DNA from: Bacteroidales bacterium | GTDB lineage: Bacteria > Bacteroidota > Bacteroidia > Bacteroidales > UBA10428 | DNA length: 64,000 bases | Direction: 5' to 3' | Assembly: GCA_016928305.1 (NCBI GenBank) | Contig: JAFGKY010000136.1 | Coordinates: 35,488-99,487 of the forward strand | Shown: positions 17,352 through 26,469 of the stretch, one piece after another | How the letters are laid out: each line of letters starts with the position of its first letter | How positions within the stretch are numbered: the first letter of the stretch is position 1 | Notes under the pieces: generated by a model | Databases searched by the model: none | What the model was told of the DNA's origin: nothing | Seen by the model: the letters and a program-made list of their open reading frames with translations, nothing else | Translations under genes and position numbers: made by a program

Positions 17352-17438
17352 GGTTTTTTTAATAAAGATAGTATTTCGCCGGAATAATTTCTTTTATAAT
17401 ATAAAGGAAGTATTTTTGATTTGAAAAAATATTGTGTT

Positions 17439-17747
17439 ATGATAGTTACTTTTGTGCATGTCGTTGTCATTGAACAACATATCAATGATTTCATACAGGC
17501 AACCATTGAAAACCACATGGAATCTGTAAAAGAACCTGGCAACCTGAGGTTTGACATTCTCCAGGATGCCGGTGATCCTGCCAAGTTTGTTTTGTATGAA
17601 GCGTATAAGTCTGAAGAAGCATCTGCCGCGCATAAAAACACGGCACATTACATTGCCTGGAGGGATAAGGTTGCAGACTGGATGGCTCAGCCCAGACAGG
17701 GAATAAAACATACCATAATATTTCCCAAAGATGAATCCAAATGGTGA
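17439..17747 (+). CDS. LsrG-like antibiotic biosynthesis monooxygenase (ABM) domain protein
   Basis: A 102-residue single-domain protein of the ABM/LsrG family. It follows LsrG closely: IVTFVHVVVIEQHINDFI, then NHMESVKEPGNLRFDILQD and FVLYEAYKSEEASAAHKNTA with the family His. LsrG isomerises phospho-AI-2, while other members oxidise quinones or aldehydes, so the substrate here is open. I chose ATG 17439 (MIVTF) because it matches the LsrG N-terminus; a TTG at 17421 would add six residues. It overlaps the Fe-ADH start by 7 bases and is certainly co-translated with it. No lsrK, lsrB or lsrF is nearby, so AI-2 metabolism is not supported. Confidence 0.85.
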   Translation: MIVTFVHVVVIEQHINDFIQATIENHMESVKEPGNLRFDILQDAGDPAKFVLYEAYKSEEASAAHKNTAHYIAWRDKVADWMAQPRQGIKHTIIFPKDESKW

Positions 17748-18913
17748 ATGATTTTACTTTGTTCCATGTTCCCAGGATAGTTTTCGGAAAGGGAAAGCTC
17801 TCAATACTGCCCGGCCTTGTTAAAATATATGGTAGCAATCTGCTGATACTTACCGGGAAAGAATCATTTACGAAAAATGACTGGCAGGCAGTTTTATTAA
17901 AAGCACTTGAGCAGGACGGGATTCATTACTGGATTGATTGCATTATCCATGAACCTTCTCCGATAATGATTGATAATCTGGTCAATAAATATTACGGATC
18001 ATCGGTTCAGGTTATCGCTGCCATTGGTGGAGGTAGTGTAATCGATGCAGGGAAGGCAGTATCAGCCATGTTACAATTGAATGAACCGGTCAAAGATTAT
18101 CTTGAGGGCGTTGGGACAAAGAACCACCCGGGAAGCAAAGTGCCGTTCATAGCGGTTCCGACAACTGCCGGGACCGGCAGTGAAACGACCGGTAATGCAG
18201 TTCTTTCGCAAACCGGACCAGATGGTTTTAAACGATCATTGCGGCATGAAAATTTCATACCCGATATCGCCCTGGTTGATCCTGCTCTCACCATGTCCTG
18301 CTCTCCAGGGCAAACTGCTATTAGCGGGATGGATGCCTTTACACAACTGTTGGAGTCCTTTTTATCTGTCCGGAGCAGTTGTTTAACAGATGCACTTGCA
18401 CTGGAAGGGATTATGCAGATCACAAAATACCTGAAAACAACCGTCTCGGAAGGGAATAATCCCGAAGCACGTGCCGGGATGAGCTATGCTGCCATGCTTT
18501 CAGGTATAACATTGGCCAATGCAGGACTCGGACTGGTGCATGGATTTGCTTCATCCATTGGCGGACTAAAAGATATTCCCCATGGTGTAATATGTGGAAC
18601 CATGATGGGAGTGGTAAACCGGTATTTGGTTGAACGCTTGCTTAAAGCGAATAAACAATCAATAGCCCTGGAAAAATACATAAGGCTTGGTAAAATGATT
18701 TCCAGGGCCGACGGCAGAAGTGATGTTGATTATGCCTTTTATGTTGCCAATTATATTGAATCGCTTGTTGAAGAACTGGACATTCCTTCACTGGGTAATT
18801 ATGGTTTGTCGGATGAAGACATCATGAGAATTGCAGGAACAACAGATCACAAAAACAATCCGGTAATTTTTACTCCTGAGGAACTGGAGGAAATGATCCG
18901 TATCAGATTGTAA
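17741..18913 (+). CDS. Iron-containing alcohol dehydrogenase
   Basis: A 390-residue group III (Fe-dependent) alcohol dehydrogenase. The N-terminal domain has the nucleotide loop GGGSVIDAGKAVSAM at about 88-102 and the motif PTTAGTGSETTGNAV. The all-helical C-terminal domain has the metal ligands in GMDAFTQLLESF, GLVHGFASSIGG and DIPHGVICGTMM, and ends TPEELEEMIRI. It would reduce an aldehyde or oxidise an alcohol with NAD(P)(H); lactaldehyde, propanediol or hydroxyacid substrates are typical. It overlaps the LsrG-like gene, and the hydroxyacid dehydrogenase is divergent, so a shared pathway is likely. Confidence 0.93.
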   Translation: MVNDFTLFHVPRIVFGKGKLSILPGLVKIYGSNLLILTGKESFTKNDWQAVLLKALEQDGIHYWIDCIIHEPSPIMIDNLVNKYYGSSVQVIAAIGGGSVIDAGKAVSAMLQLNEPVKDYLEGVGTKNHPGSKVPFIAVPTTAGTGSETTGNAVLSQTGPDGFKRSLRHENFIPDIALVDPALTMSCSPGQTAISGMDAFTQLLESFLSVRSSCLTDALALEGIMQITKYLKTTVSEGNNPEARAGMSYAAMLSGITLANAGLGLVHGFASSIGGLKDIPHGVICGTMMGVVNRYLVERLLKANKQSIALEKYIRLGKMISRADGRSDVDYAFYVANYIESLVEELDIPSLGNYGLSDEDIMRIAGTTDHKNNPVIFTPEELEEMIRIRL

Positions 18914-18918
18914 ATAAT

Positions 18919-18955
18919 AAAAGTAGAAACGTAAAATCTTTCGTCTCTACTTTTC
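18919..18955. terminator. Terminator stem-loop with GTAGAGACG-like arms
   Basis: AAAAGTAGAAACG (18919-18931) pairs with CGTCTCTACTTTT (18942-18954) with one mismatch, 10-base loop and T-run, 6 bases after the Fe-ADH stop. Arms resemble the palindrome at 59854-59879. The epimerase gene converges from the other side. Confidence 0.75.
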
Positions 18956-18988
18956 ATTCTTCACTACCTGTTGTTTTCAGATCGTTCT

Positions 18989-20197
18989 CTATTCCTTTAG
19001 TTTCGCTATTCTTTCCTTTACTTCGAAAGCCATTCTGCTATTGTGATAAGGGCATTTCCAGAAACCCACCTTATCTTCTGTCCATCTAGGGTTACCGGAA
19101 GAATCAACACGGTAAAACCACTCACCGTTATTACGGTCGATTAAATATTTCTTAATTATATTACAGCTTCTAAGGGCATTATCCAGGTATTTTTCATCAC
19201 CGGTCAGCTGAAAGGCATTGAGAAATCCAACCACTGCTTCGGCCTGCGGCCACCATTCACGGTCGGTGATAAATCCATGTTCCGGATGAAATTCGTACTG
19301 AAGACCTCCTTCAGGATCAAGACCTTCATGGACAGCCTCAGTAATCTGTATGGCCAGACGGCCTGCATCTTTCACCCTGTCGCGATCACCTGTTGCTTCC
19401 GCGGCCTCAAACAATAGCCAGCTGGCTTCGATATCGTGACCGAAAGAAATGATATCTGACATTGGTTTCCATTCCATGTCAAAGAATAAGATCAGATGAT
19501 GAGTCTCCGGATGAACAATACGGTTTTTGAAAATATCATACAGGTTGATCAGTTTGTTTTTTATCACCTTTTTATTATATACGCGATAAAGATTGGTATA
19601 AGCTTCTATGATATGCAAATGCGTATTCATGCTTTTTGCCACATTCATATCCTTCGCACTTAACCGCATATCAGCCAGGGGCATCCAGTCACTTGCCAGG
19701 GCTTCAATATAACCATTATTGACCGTATCAAATGCTTTTTCTTCAATCACACTGAATATGTTCAATGCTTCCTGCATAGCCTTTTCATTTTGGCTGATCT
19801 TATAATATTCTGCGAATGCATAAATGACAAATGCCTGGGCATAGAATTGTTTCTTTGTATCTGCAGGATTGCCCTGGTAATCGAGTGACCAGAAAACACC
19901 GCTATTCATGGGATCAATAAAACGACGTATTATATAGTCAAAGGCCCTGTCAGCCATGGCTTTATATAGTTTTTTTCGGTATAACCGGTATGCAGCTGAA
20001 AAGGTATATAAAATCCTTGCATTCAGAATAGCACCCTTATCGGCCTTATAATCAATTATCTGGTCGTTGGTGATCCGGCCATAAAAACCTTCGTTTTCAT
20101 TGTCGGGCACGTATTTTAACCAGAATGGCAATACATTCATCAACAGATCTTCTTCTGTAAATGCATGGATTTCATGAATTTTTTCGTTTGTTGTCAT
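18989..20197 (-). CDS. Cellobiose 2-epimerase-like AGE family protein
   Basis: A 402-residue enzyme of the N-acylglucosamine 2-epimerase superfamily with an (alpha/alpha)6 barrel. The closest match I recall is cellobiose 2-epimerase, which converts cellobiose to 4-O-beta-glucosyl-mannose. Supporting motifs are GFYGRI near 38, KADKGAILNARILYTFS (about 52-68), SFGHDIEASWLL, EWWPQAEAVVGFLNAF and KCPYHNSRMAFE at the C-terminus, which carry the catalytic histidines. An AGE-family aldose-ketose isomerase is the alternative. It is convergent with the Fe-ADH gene and followed upstream by a heptad-containing gap before hisE. The window also holds a GH94 phosphorylase and a GH9 cellulase, consistent with cello-oligosaccharide use. 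Confidence 0.85.
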   Translation of the reverse strand: MTTNEKIHEIHAFTEEDLLMNVLPFWLKYVPDNENEGFYGRITNDQIIDYKADKGAILNARILYTFSAAYRLYRKKLYKAMADRAFDYIIRRFIDPMNSGVFWSLDYQGNPADTKKQFYAQAFVIYAFAEYYKISQNEKAMQEALNIFSVIEEKAFDTVNNGYIEALASDWMPLADMRLSAKDMNVAKSMNTHLHIIEAYTNLYRVYNKKVIKNKLINLYDIFKNRIVHPETHHLILFFDMEWKPMSDIISFGHDIEASWLLFEAAEATGDRDRVKDAGRLAIQITEAVHEGLDPEGGLQYEFHPEHGFITDREWWPQAEAVVGFLNAFQLTGDEKYLDNALRSCNIIKKYLIDRNNGEWFYRVDSSGNPRWTEDKVGFWKCPYHNSRMAFEVKERIAKLKE

Positions 20198-20333
20198 AGT
20201 AATTACAGGTTTGTTAATATCCGGCAGGCGCCGGGCACTATTGTTATTTAATGACTCAGTTTTCCCTTATAAAATTCAATGCTCCCATATAATTTATTGT
20301 TGTATTTATTCCTAATGACACTAATTAACAATT

Positions 20334-20395
20334 ACCATTAACCATTAACCATTAACCATTAACCATTAACCATTAACCATTAACCATTAACCATT
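20334..20395. repeat. Heptad tandem repeat ACCATTA, 8.9 copies, at the hisE stop
   Basis: Eight perfect ACCATTA units and a six-base partial unit end one base before the hisE stop codon (20397-20399); a degenerate unit precedes them. Unit sequence differs from the other heptads, but period and position are the same. Confidence 0.95.
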
Positions 20396-20396
20396 C

Positions 20397-20693
20397 CTAT
20401 CTCCTATGCCTTTTCTTCAATACATCAATTACTTCTTCAATCCTGCAATCTTTGATGCTTAACAATACAAGAAGGTGAAAAATCAGATCAGCCGCCTCAT
20501 TTAAGAAGAGTTCCCGGTTGGAGTCTTTAGCCTCAATAACCAGTTCAACCGCTTCTTCTCCCACTTTCTGGGCTATTTTGTTAATTCCTTTTTGAAACAG
20601 CTTTGTTGTATACGAATTCTCGGGCATTTCAGCCTTGCGGGAATCGACCAGGTTTTGCAGGTAATTCAGGAAATCATCATTGGATGTTCTCAT
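20397..20693 (-). CDS. hisE: Phosphoribosyl-ATP pyrophosphatase, stand-alone
   Basis: Catalyses step 2 of histidine synthesis, hydrolysis of PR-ATP to PR-AMP. The 98 residues are a complete HisE domain: FLNYLQNLVDSRKAEMPENS, then KVGEEAVELVIEAKD and NEAADLIFHLLVLLS with the acidic helices that bind Mg. In most Bacteroidota the activity is fused to HisI (PR-AMP cyclohydrolase) as HisIE. Here no HisI part is present upstream: the 180 bases to hisF contain no frame with cyclohydrolase motifs. It is the last gene of the minus-strand his operon. Confidence 0.92.
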   Translation of the reverse strand: MRTSNDDFLNYLQNLVDSRKAEMPENSYTTKLFQKGINKIAQKVGEEAVELVIEAKDSNRELFLNEAADLIFHLLVLLSIKDCRIEEVIDVLKKRHRR

Positions 20694-20873
20694 TTTTTAT
20701 AGCATAAAATTAGAACTATGGGTTATGAATCGGGTTTTGCAAAAAAAGATAAAAAAAAAAGGGGTAATATTTTGTTTTTTCTTTAGCAATGTTTATAAAT
20801 CATAAAATATCCATACCCAGACTGCAGAAATAGATTTGCATACCTGTCTGCCGGTCAATGAATAATAAATTCA

Positions 20874-21629
20874 TTATAGCCTGACCGGAATACCGTATTT
20901 ATTCAAATATGCCTTCAATTGTGGTACTGTTATTTCACCGAAGTGAAATATGCTGGCTGCCAGGCCTGCATCTGCCTTACCACGGGTAAATACATCCACA
21001 AAATGATCCATATTACCAGCTCCTCCGGAAGCAATTACAGGAATATGCAATTCTTCGGACAACCGGTATGTTGCATCACAGGCAAATCCGTTTTTTGTGC
21101 CATCATGGTTCATCGATGTAAAAAGGATTTCACCGGCACCCCTGTCTTCTGCTTCCTTTGCCCATAAAAACAACTCCCTTGTGGTTGGTATCCGGCCTCC
21201 GTTTATAAATGTTGTCCAGATCCCGTCTTTTTCAAATGCGTCAATGGCAACCACAACGAACTGGCTACCAAAGTGCAATGCCATTTTGTTTATTAGTTCC
21301 GGATCACGAACAGCAGCAGAATTAATGGATACTTTATCGGCACCTGCACTCAGCAAGGCTTCGATATCGCTCAGATGACCAATGCCACCGCCCACAGTAA
21401 ACGGAATATTCAGGTGACAGGCTATTCGTTTAACAAGATCAACGAAAGTTTTTCTGCCTTCATGTGAAGCAGTAATGTCAAGAAATACAAGTTCATCAGC
21501 ACCCTGCTCGGCATATATGGCACCCATTTCAACCGGATCACCCACTTCCTTAATATTCACAAAATTGATACCTTTGACGGTCATTCCGTCCTTCACATCA
21601 AGGCAGGGTATTATGCGCTTTGTGATCAT
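20874..21629 (-). CDS. hisF: Imidazole glycerol phosphate synthase subunit HisF
   Basis: The cyclase subunit of IGP synthase, a TIM barrel that uses ammonia from HisH to form IGP and AICAR. It has 251 residues from ATG 21629 ([11 protein letters not shown]); a TTG eight bases upstream would add three residues. The catalytic aspartates are in IPCLDVKDG and [11 protein letters not shown]. Also present are [10 protein letters not shown] and VIASGGAG, the phosphate-binding loops. It starts 9 bases after hisA ends. A 180-base gap follows before hisE, with no gene recognised in it. Confidence 0.97.
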   Translation of the reverse strand: MITKRIIPCLDVKDGMTVKGINFVNIKEVGDPVEMGAIYAEQGADELVFLDITASHEGRKTFVDLVKRIACHLNIPFTVGGGIGHLSDIEALLSAGADKVSINSAAVRDPELINKMALHFGSQFVVVAIDAFEKDGIWTTFINGGRIPTTRELFLWAKEAEDRGAGEILFTSMNHDGTKNGFACDATYRLSEELHIPVIASGGAGNMDHFVDVFTRGKADAGLAASIFHFGEITVPQLKAYLNKYGIPVRL

Positions 21630-21638
21630 TGCCTGCAA

Positions 21639-22364
21639 TTATTTATGCGTAAAAATCTTCAGATCATTCAGAGATATTCTGCCTTCATAGTATGCCTTTC
21701 CAATGATAGCGCCATACACTCCCATCCTGTCAAGTTTTTCAATGTCTGCAACCGATGCAATACCGCCGCTTGCCAGTATATGTAAAACCGGAAAATGCTC
21801 ACGGATCATTTTGTATAAATCAAAGGAGGCACCCAGCAGCATTCCATCCCTTGAAATATCGGTGCAAAGCACGTATTTGACACCATTTTCTTTATATTCA
21901 GAAAGAAATGGAACGATTTCAATATCCGTTACCTTCTGCCATCCCGAAATAGCAATCATCTGGTCTCTTACGTCGGCACCCAGGATGATCTTCTCCGGTC
22001 CGTATGTAAACATCCATGAATGAAACAATTCCTTGTCTGTTATGGCAATACTTCCAATGGTCGCCATTGAAGCACCACTATCAAAAATAATGCGCAGATC
22101 ACCTTCTGTTTTAATGCCACCGCCGTAATCGATTTTCAGCGATGTCCGGGATGATAATTTCTCGAGTACACCCCAATTAATAACATGACTTGAACGGGCT
22201 CCATCGAGGTCTACCATATGCAAACGAGTAATGCCAATGTCCTGAAATCGTATAGCTACTTCCAGCGGATCGGCGTTGTATACTTTCTTCATACGGTAAT
22301 CGCCCTGTTCAAGGCGAACGCATTTGCCCTCGAGAATATCAATGGCAGGAATGATCTGGATCAT
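21639..22364 (-). CDS. hisA: Phosphoribosylformimino-5-aminoimidazole carboxamide ribotide isomerase
   Basis: Isomerises ProFAR to PRFAR before the IGP synthase step. A 241-residue TIM barrel with the expected Asp in IIPAIDILEGKCVRL and the second Asp in YVLCTDISRDGMLLG, plus DYGGGIKTEGD and LASGGIASVAD phosphate loops. The ATG overlaps the hisH stop as ATGA, giving translational coupling. Part of hisG-D-C-B-H-A-F-E. Confidence 0.97.
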   Translation of the reverse strand: MIQIIPAIDILEGKCVRLEQGDYRMKKVYNADPLEVAIRFQDIGITRLHMVDLDGARSSHVINWGVLEKLSSRTSLKIDYGGGIKTEGDLRIIFDSGASMATIGSIAITDKELFHSWMFTYGPEKIILGADVRDQMIAISGWQKVTDIEIVPFLSEYKENGVKYVLCTDISRDGMLLGASFDLYKMIREHFPVLHILASGGIASVADIEKLDRMGVYGAIIGKAYYEGRISLNDLKIFTHK

Positions 22365-22957
22365 AGCTTAATAAAATTTTCAAGAATAGTTGCACCCACA
22401 GTTCCGCTTTTTTCAGGATGAAACTGCGTTGCGTAGAAATTATCGCGTTGCAGGGCCGCACTGAATGGTATTATGTAATCACATACAGCTGTAGTATGTT
22501 TTCCCAGGGTAGCATAATAACTATGTACAAAATAAACATACTTGCCTTCCATTTCCCTTGTAAGCAATGGTCCGCTTATATGCGATATATTGTTCCAGCC
22601 CATATGCGGTATCTTATAACCTGACGTTAAACCCGGTAAGGTGAATTTCATAATCTCCTCGTCAAAAATACCGATACATTTTGTATCTCCTTCTTCGGAA
22701 TGCCGGCACATCAATTGCAATCCAAGGCATATTCCCAGTACAGGCTGTTTCAGACTCTTTATCAGGGAATCAAGCTTGTATCGCTTCAGGTATTGCATGG
22801 TAGTACTGGCTTCGCCAACTCCCGGAAAGATCACCTTATCAGCTGACCGGATCAGAGAGGCATCCTGTGTGATTTTGGCTTGAATGCCCAGTCGTTGCAA
22901 AGCATAATCCACAGACATTATGTTCCCTGCATTGTATTTAATGATGACTATTTTCAT
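22361..22957 (-). CDS. hisH: Imidazole glycerol phosphate synthase subunit HisH (glutamine amidotransferase)
   Basis: The glutaminase subunit of IGP synthase, passing ammonia to HisF. The 198 residues are a class I amidotransferase: IIKYNAGNIMSVDYAL at the start, nucleophile Cys in LGICLGLQLM at about 77, and the catalytic His and Glu in ATQFHPEKSG near the C-terminus. It starts 47 bases after hisB and overlaps hisA by 4 bases. Confidence 0.97.
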   Translation of the reverse strand: MKIVIIKYNAGNIMSVDYALQRLGIQAKITQDASLIRSADKVIFPGVGEASTTMQYLKRYKLDSLIKSLKQPVLGICLGLQLMCRHSEEGDTKCIGIFDEEIMKFTLPGLTSGYKIPHMGWNNISHISGPLLTREMEGKYVYFVHSYYATLGKHTTAVCDYIIPFSAALQRDNFYATQFHPEKSGTVGATILENFIKL

Positions 22958-23004
22958 CTGCCTGTGATATGACCTCTCGGATTATTCTTATTATTTCTTT
23001 GATA

Positions 23005-24129
23005 TTACAATAATCCTTTTGTAGACGGCAGCTGATCGCTGTACAAGTCTTTTTGTACGGCCATTCTGAGCGCTCTTGCAAAAGCTTTGAAAACAGCTTC
23101 TGTTTTATGGTGTTCATTCCCGCCTTCGGCTTTAATATTCAGGTTGCAACCTGCCGCATCACAAAATGATTTAAAGAAATGGGAAAACATTTCGGTAGGT
23201 ACGTCTCCGATCTTTTCCCGTTTGAATTTGACTTCCCATACCAGCCAACTTCGTCCGGAAAAGTCAATGGCCACCTGTGCCAGGCAATCATCCATGGGGA
23301 CAACGAATCCGTACCGCCCGATACCGGTTTTATTCCCGAGTGCTTTACGGATAGCCTCCCCTAATGCCAGCGCCGTATCTTCAATAGTGTGGTGTTCATC
23401 CACATGCAGATCACCTTGAACAGATACTGTTAAATTGCATCCGGAATGCCGTGCGATCTGATCAAGCATATGATCAAAAAAACCCAGGCCGGTTTTAACT
23501 TCCGCAGATCCCTTTCCGTCAAGTTCAACGATTACAGACACTTCTGTTTCAGCCGTTTTTCTGGTAACCTTAGCAAACCTGTTATGGGATGCAACGATTG
23601 CATATATTTCGTCCCAGCCCTGGGTGATCCGTATACAGGTTTTTTTCAGTCCGGCTTTCTTTATCTCATCTTCCTGTTCCATAGGCCCGATCAGGATTCC
23701 CAGCGCCCCAATGTTCTTTGCCATCTCAATATCGGTAAGCCGGTCGCCTATTACGAAAGATCGGGCAATATCATAGGTTCCATCAAGGTATTTCATCATC
23801 ATACCCAACCTGGGTTTTCGTGTAGGCGCATTGTCTTCAGGAAAACTCCTGTCGATCAGCTGGTCATCGAATGTTATACCTTCATTTTCAAACGCCCGGA
23901 TCATTTTTTTATGAACCGGCCAGAATTTTTCTTCCGGGAATTTCTTCGTCCCCAGTCCGTCCTGATTGGTTACAATCACCAGCTCATAGTCAAGCTTATT
24001 CCGGATCATGTAAAGATTACGGAATACCGCGGGCATAAATTCAAGTTTTTCAAGTGAATCTACCTGAAAATCTCCTGGTGATTCACGAATAAGGGTTCCA
24101 TCCCGGTCGATAAACAATACTTTTTTCAT
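23005..24129 (-). CDS. hisB: Bifunctional histidinol-phosphatase / imidazoleglycerol-phosphate dehydratase
   Basis: Catalyses IGP dehydration and histidinol-phosphate hydrolysis. The N-terminal half (about 1-165) is a HAD phosphatase with [16 protein letters not shown] (DxDxT) and [10 protein letters not shown]; the Zn-binding Cys loop of the E. coli enzyme is absent ([15 protein letters not shown]), as in related HisB proteins of this phylum. The C-terminal half (about 190-374) is an IGPD with [28 protein letters not shown] and [15 protein letters not shown], the Mn-binding histidines. Total 374 residues, normal for the fused form. It starts 2 bases after hisC. Confidence 0.97.
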   Translation of the reverse strand: MKKVLFIDRDGTLIRESPGDFQVDSLEKLEFMPAVFRNLYMIRNKLDYELVIVTNQDGLGTKKFPEEKFWPVHKKMIRAFENEGITFDDQLIDRSFPEDNAPTRKPRLGMMMKYLDGTYDIARSFVIGDRLTDIEMAKNIGALGILIGPMEQEDEIKKAGLKKTCIRITQGWDEIYAIVASHNRFAKVTRKTAETEVSVIVELDGKGSAEVKTGLGFFDHMLDQIARHSGCNLTVSVQGDLHVDEHHTIEDTALALGEAIRKALGNKTGIGRYGFVVPMDDCLAQVAIDFSGRSWLVWEVKFKREKIGDVPTEMFSHFFKSFCDAAGCNLNIKAEGGNEHHKTEAVFKAFARALRMAVQKDLYSDQLPSTKGLL

Positions 24130-24131
24130 GA

Positions 24132-25172
24132 CTAATTTTGTTGATATGTTTTCAGCGCATCTAACAACATTGCATTTTCATCTTTTGTTCCCACCGTCAT
24201 CCGCAAACAACCTTCACAGAGGCTGACGCTTGAACGGTCACGGACGACAATTTTTTGCTTTACCAGATGCTGATATATTTCGTGGGGTTTGTTTACCTTA
24301 ACCAGTAGAAAATTGGCATCTGAGGGGTATACTTTTAAAACAAAGGACAAGGTATTAAGTTCCTTTTCAAGAATATCACGTTGGTGCAATATTGCTGAGA
24401 CCCATTTTTCTTTATTTCCCGGATTTCTCAATGCTTTTAAAGCGGTTTCAATCGTTAGCACATTTATGTTATAGGGATATTTTATTTTCGTGAGCACATC
24501 AATGATACGACTGTCGGCGAAAGCCATGCCCAGACGTAGCCCGGCCATCCCCCATGCTTTACTGAGAGTTTGAAGGACAACCAGGTGGGGATAATCGGTC
24601 AGAGAGGGTAAAAAGCCTTCTCCCGTGGAAAAATCAATATAGGCTTCATCCAGAACAACAATTCCCGGGAAACTTTTTAAAATCCTGGTGATATCATCCC
24701 TGTAAAAACTGTTGGATGTTGGGTTATTGGGTGAGCAGAGAAAAATGATCTTAGTGTGTTGATCGGTACTGTCCAGCAACGATTCCACGTCAATCTCAAA
24801 CGAGGACCTGAGTAATACCTTACGGTATTCAATATTGTTGATATCAGCGCAGACCTTATACATGCCATAGGTAGGATCGATGGAAACAATATTGTCCTGT
24901 TTGGGTTCACAGAATGCCCTTATTATCAAATCAATGGCTTCATCGCTCCCATTGCCAAGGAAAACAGATGCCGGTGTAGTTCTCTTAATACGGGCTATTT
25001 GTTTTTTCAGGCGAATCTGAAGCGGATCGGGATACCGGTTTACAGGTTCATTATAGGGATTTTCATTCGCATCAAGAAGAACAGAAGCCTCACCCATATA
25101 TTCACTCCTCGCAGAGGAATAAGGTATTAATTTTCGTATGTTATCGCGTAAAAGTTTATTCAGTTCAGCCAT
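24132..25172 (-). CDS. hisC: Histidinol-phosphate aminotransferase
   Basis: A PLP-dependent class I/II aminotransferase making histidinol phosphate from imidazole acetol phosphate and glutamate. The 346 residues include [31 protein letters not shown], the cofactor Asp in [10 protein letters not shown], and the PLP-Lys in [15 protein letters not shown]. It is 2 bases from hisD and from hisB, so tightly coupled. Some HisC also transaminate aromatic substrates, but the operon context makes histidine the main role. Confidence 0.97.
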   Translation of the reverse strand: MAELNKLLRDNIRKLIPYSSARSEYMGEASVLLDANENPYNEPVNRYPDPLQIRLKKQIARIKRTTPASVFLGNGSDEAIDLIIRAFCEPKQDNIVSIDPTYGMYKVCADINNIEYRKVLLRSSFEIDVESLLDSTDQHTKIIFLCSPNNPTSNSFYRDDITRILKSFPGIVVLDEAYIDFSTGEGFLPSLTDYPHLVVLQTLSKAWGMAGLRLGMAFADSRIIDVLTKIKYPYNINVLTIETALKALRNPGNKEKWVSAILHQRDILEKELNTLSFVLKVYPSDANFLLVKVNKPHEIYQHLVKQKIVVRDRSSVSLCEGCLRMTVGTKDENAMLLDALKTYQQN

Positions 25173-25174
25173 TT

Positions 25175-26458
25175 TTACTCCTTTCCTTGTAACCGGACCA
25201 ATACTGCTTTTTTATGAGCGGTCAGTTCTTCTGCTTCTGCCATAGTGGTAATGATCGGACCAATATTTCTGAGACCTTCCGGTGAAATCCGCTGAAAAGT
25301 GATCTTTTTTAAAAAACTATCCATGTTTACACCGCTGTATGATTTTGCATAGCCGTTGGTGGGCAGCGTATGATTTGTTCCGGATGCATAATCCCCTGCA
25401 CTCTCGGGAGTGTAGTTACCCAGGAATACTGATCCTGCATTGGTTATTGTTTCCGCTATTATTTCAGCATCTTTAACCGATATAATTAAATGTTCCGGAG
25501 CATATTCATTCATCAGTTGTACCATCTCGGAATATTCCTTCAGTAGTATAATCCTGCTGTTATCTAATGCTTTGACGGCGTATTGCATGCGTGGCAATAA
25601 TTTAACCTGACGCTCAACCTCTCTGATAACATGATGAACCAAAGGCTCATTATTGGAAACCAGCAAAACCTGACTACCGTTTCCATGTTCGGCCTGAGAA
25701 AGCAGATCGGCTGCAACAAAAGCCGGTTCTGCAGTATCATCGGCCATAATGGCCACTTCCGAGGGTCCAGCAGGCATATCAATAGCCACCCCATACCGGG
25801 TAATGAATTGTTTAGCGGTAGTAACATATTGATTACCAGGACCAAATATTTTATATACACGAGGTACGGATTTGGTTCCGAATGTCATGGCAGCAATAGC
25901 TTGAACTCCGCCTATCCTGTATGCCTTTGTGATTCCTGCAAGTCCGGCACAGTATAATGTCGCAGGATGAATAGTCCCATCCGGCCGTGCAGGTGAACAA
26001 AGGATTATCTCTTTACACCCCGCAATGCGAGCCGGAACGGCCAACATTAAAACAGTGGAAAACAAGGTTGCCGTACCGCCAGGAATATAAAGACCTACCT
26101 TTTCTATCGGCACAGACTTTTGCCAGCATTCAATACCAGAGGATGTAATGATCTTTTTCGTCGATTGCAACTGTGCCCGGTGAAAAGTGTTTATATTTTC
26201 TATGGCTATGCCAATGGCATTTTTGAGCTCATCGCTAATGGCATTTTGTGCTTCTTTGAATTCATCCTCACTGACCATAAGGGATTCCGGAAGATAGCCA
26301 TCATACTTTTTTGTGTATTTTTTAACAGCACTGTCACCGTTATCCCTGACATCAAAGAGAATTTTTTTTACGGTTTTTTCAAGCTGTACATCATCAAACA
26401 CCGGTCTTTCCAGTATTTCCGGCCAGTCATTTTTGTCGGGAAATCGATACAATTGCAT
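25175..26458 (-). CDS. hisD: Histidinol dehydrogenase
   Basis: Oxidises L-histidinol to L-histidine in two NAD-dependent steps with a Zn ion. The 427 residues include YIPGGTATLFSTVLMLAVPA, FGPGNQYVTTAKQFI, PAGPSEVAIMAD and the Zn ligands in DLLSQAEHGNGSQ and NHTLPTNGYAKSYSG. Full length. It starts 11 bases after hisG. Confidence 0.97.
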   Translation of the reverse strand: MQLYRFPDKNDWPEILERPVFDDVQLEKTVKKILFDVRDNGDSAVKKYTKKYDGYLPESLMVSEDEFKEAQNAISDELKNAIGIAIENINTFHRAQLQSTKKIITSSGIECWQKSVPIEKVGLYIPGGTATLFSTVLMLAVPARIAGCKEIILCSPARPDGTIHPATLYCAGLAGITKAYRIGGVQAIAAMTFGTKSVPRVYKIFGPGNQYVTTAKQFITRYGVAIDMPAGPSEVAIMADDTAEPAFVAADLLSQAEHGNGSQVLLVSNNEPLVHHVIREVERQVKLLPRMQYAVKALDNSRIILLKEYSEMVQLMNEYAPEHLIISVKDAEIIAETITNAGSVFLGNYTPESAGDYASGTNHTLPTNGYAKSYSGVNMDSFLKKITFQRISPEGLRNIGPIITTMAEAEELTAHKKAVLVRLQGKE

Positions 26459-26469
26459 ATAGGTAAAAT

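Noticed and set aside
17439..17747. AI-2 quorum-sensing operon based on the LsrG-like gene
   Set aside because: No lsrK, lsrR, lsrB or lsrF nearby; the LsrG fold is widely reused.
18989..20197. Sulfoquinovose (YihS/YihU) module with the hydroxyacid dehydrogenase
   Set aside because: The epimerase has cellobiose 2-epimerase motifs (EWWPQAEAVVGF, KCPYHNSRMAFE), and no YihV kinase, YihT aldolase or YihQ is present.
20397..20693. hisE as a truncated hisIE
   Set aside because: The HisE domain is complete with its own ATG, and no HisI remnant is found in the 180 bases upstream; it is treated as a stand-alone gene.
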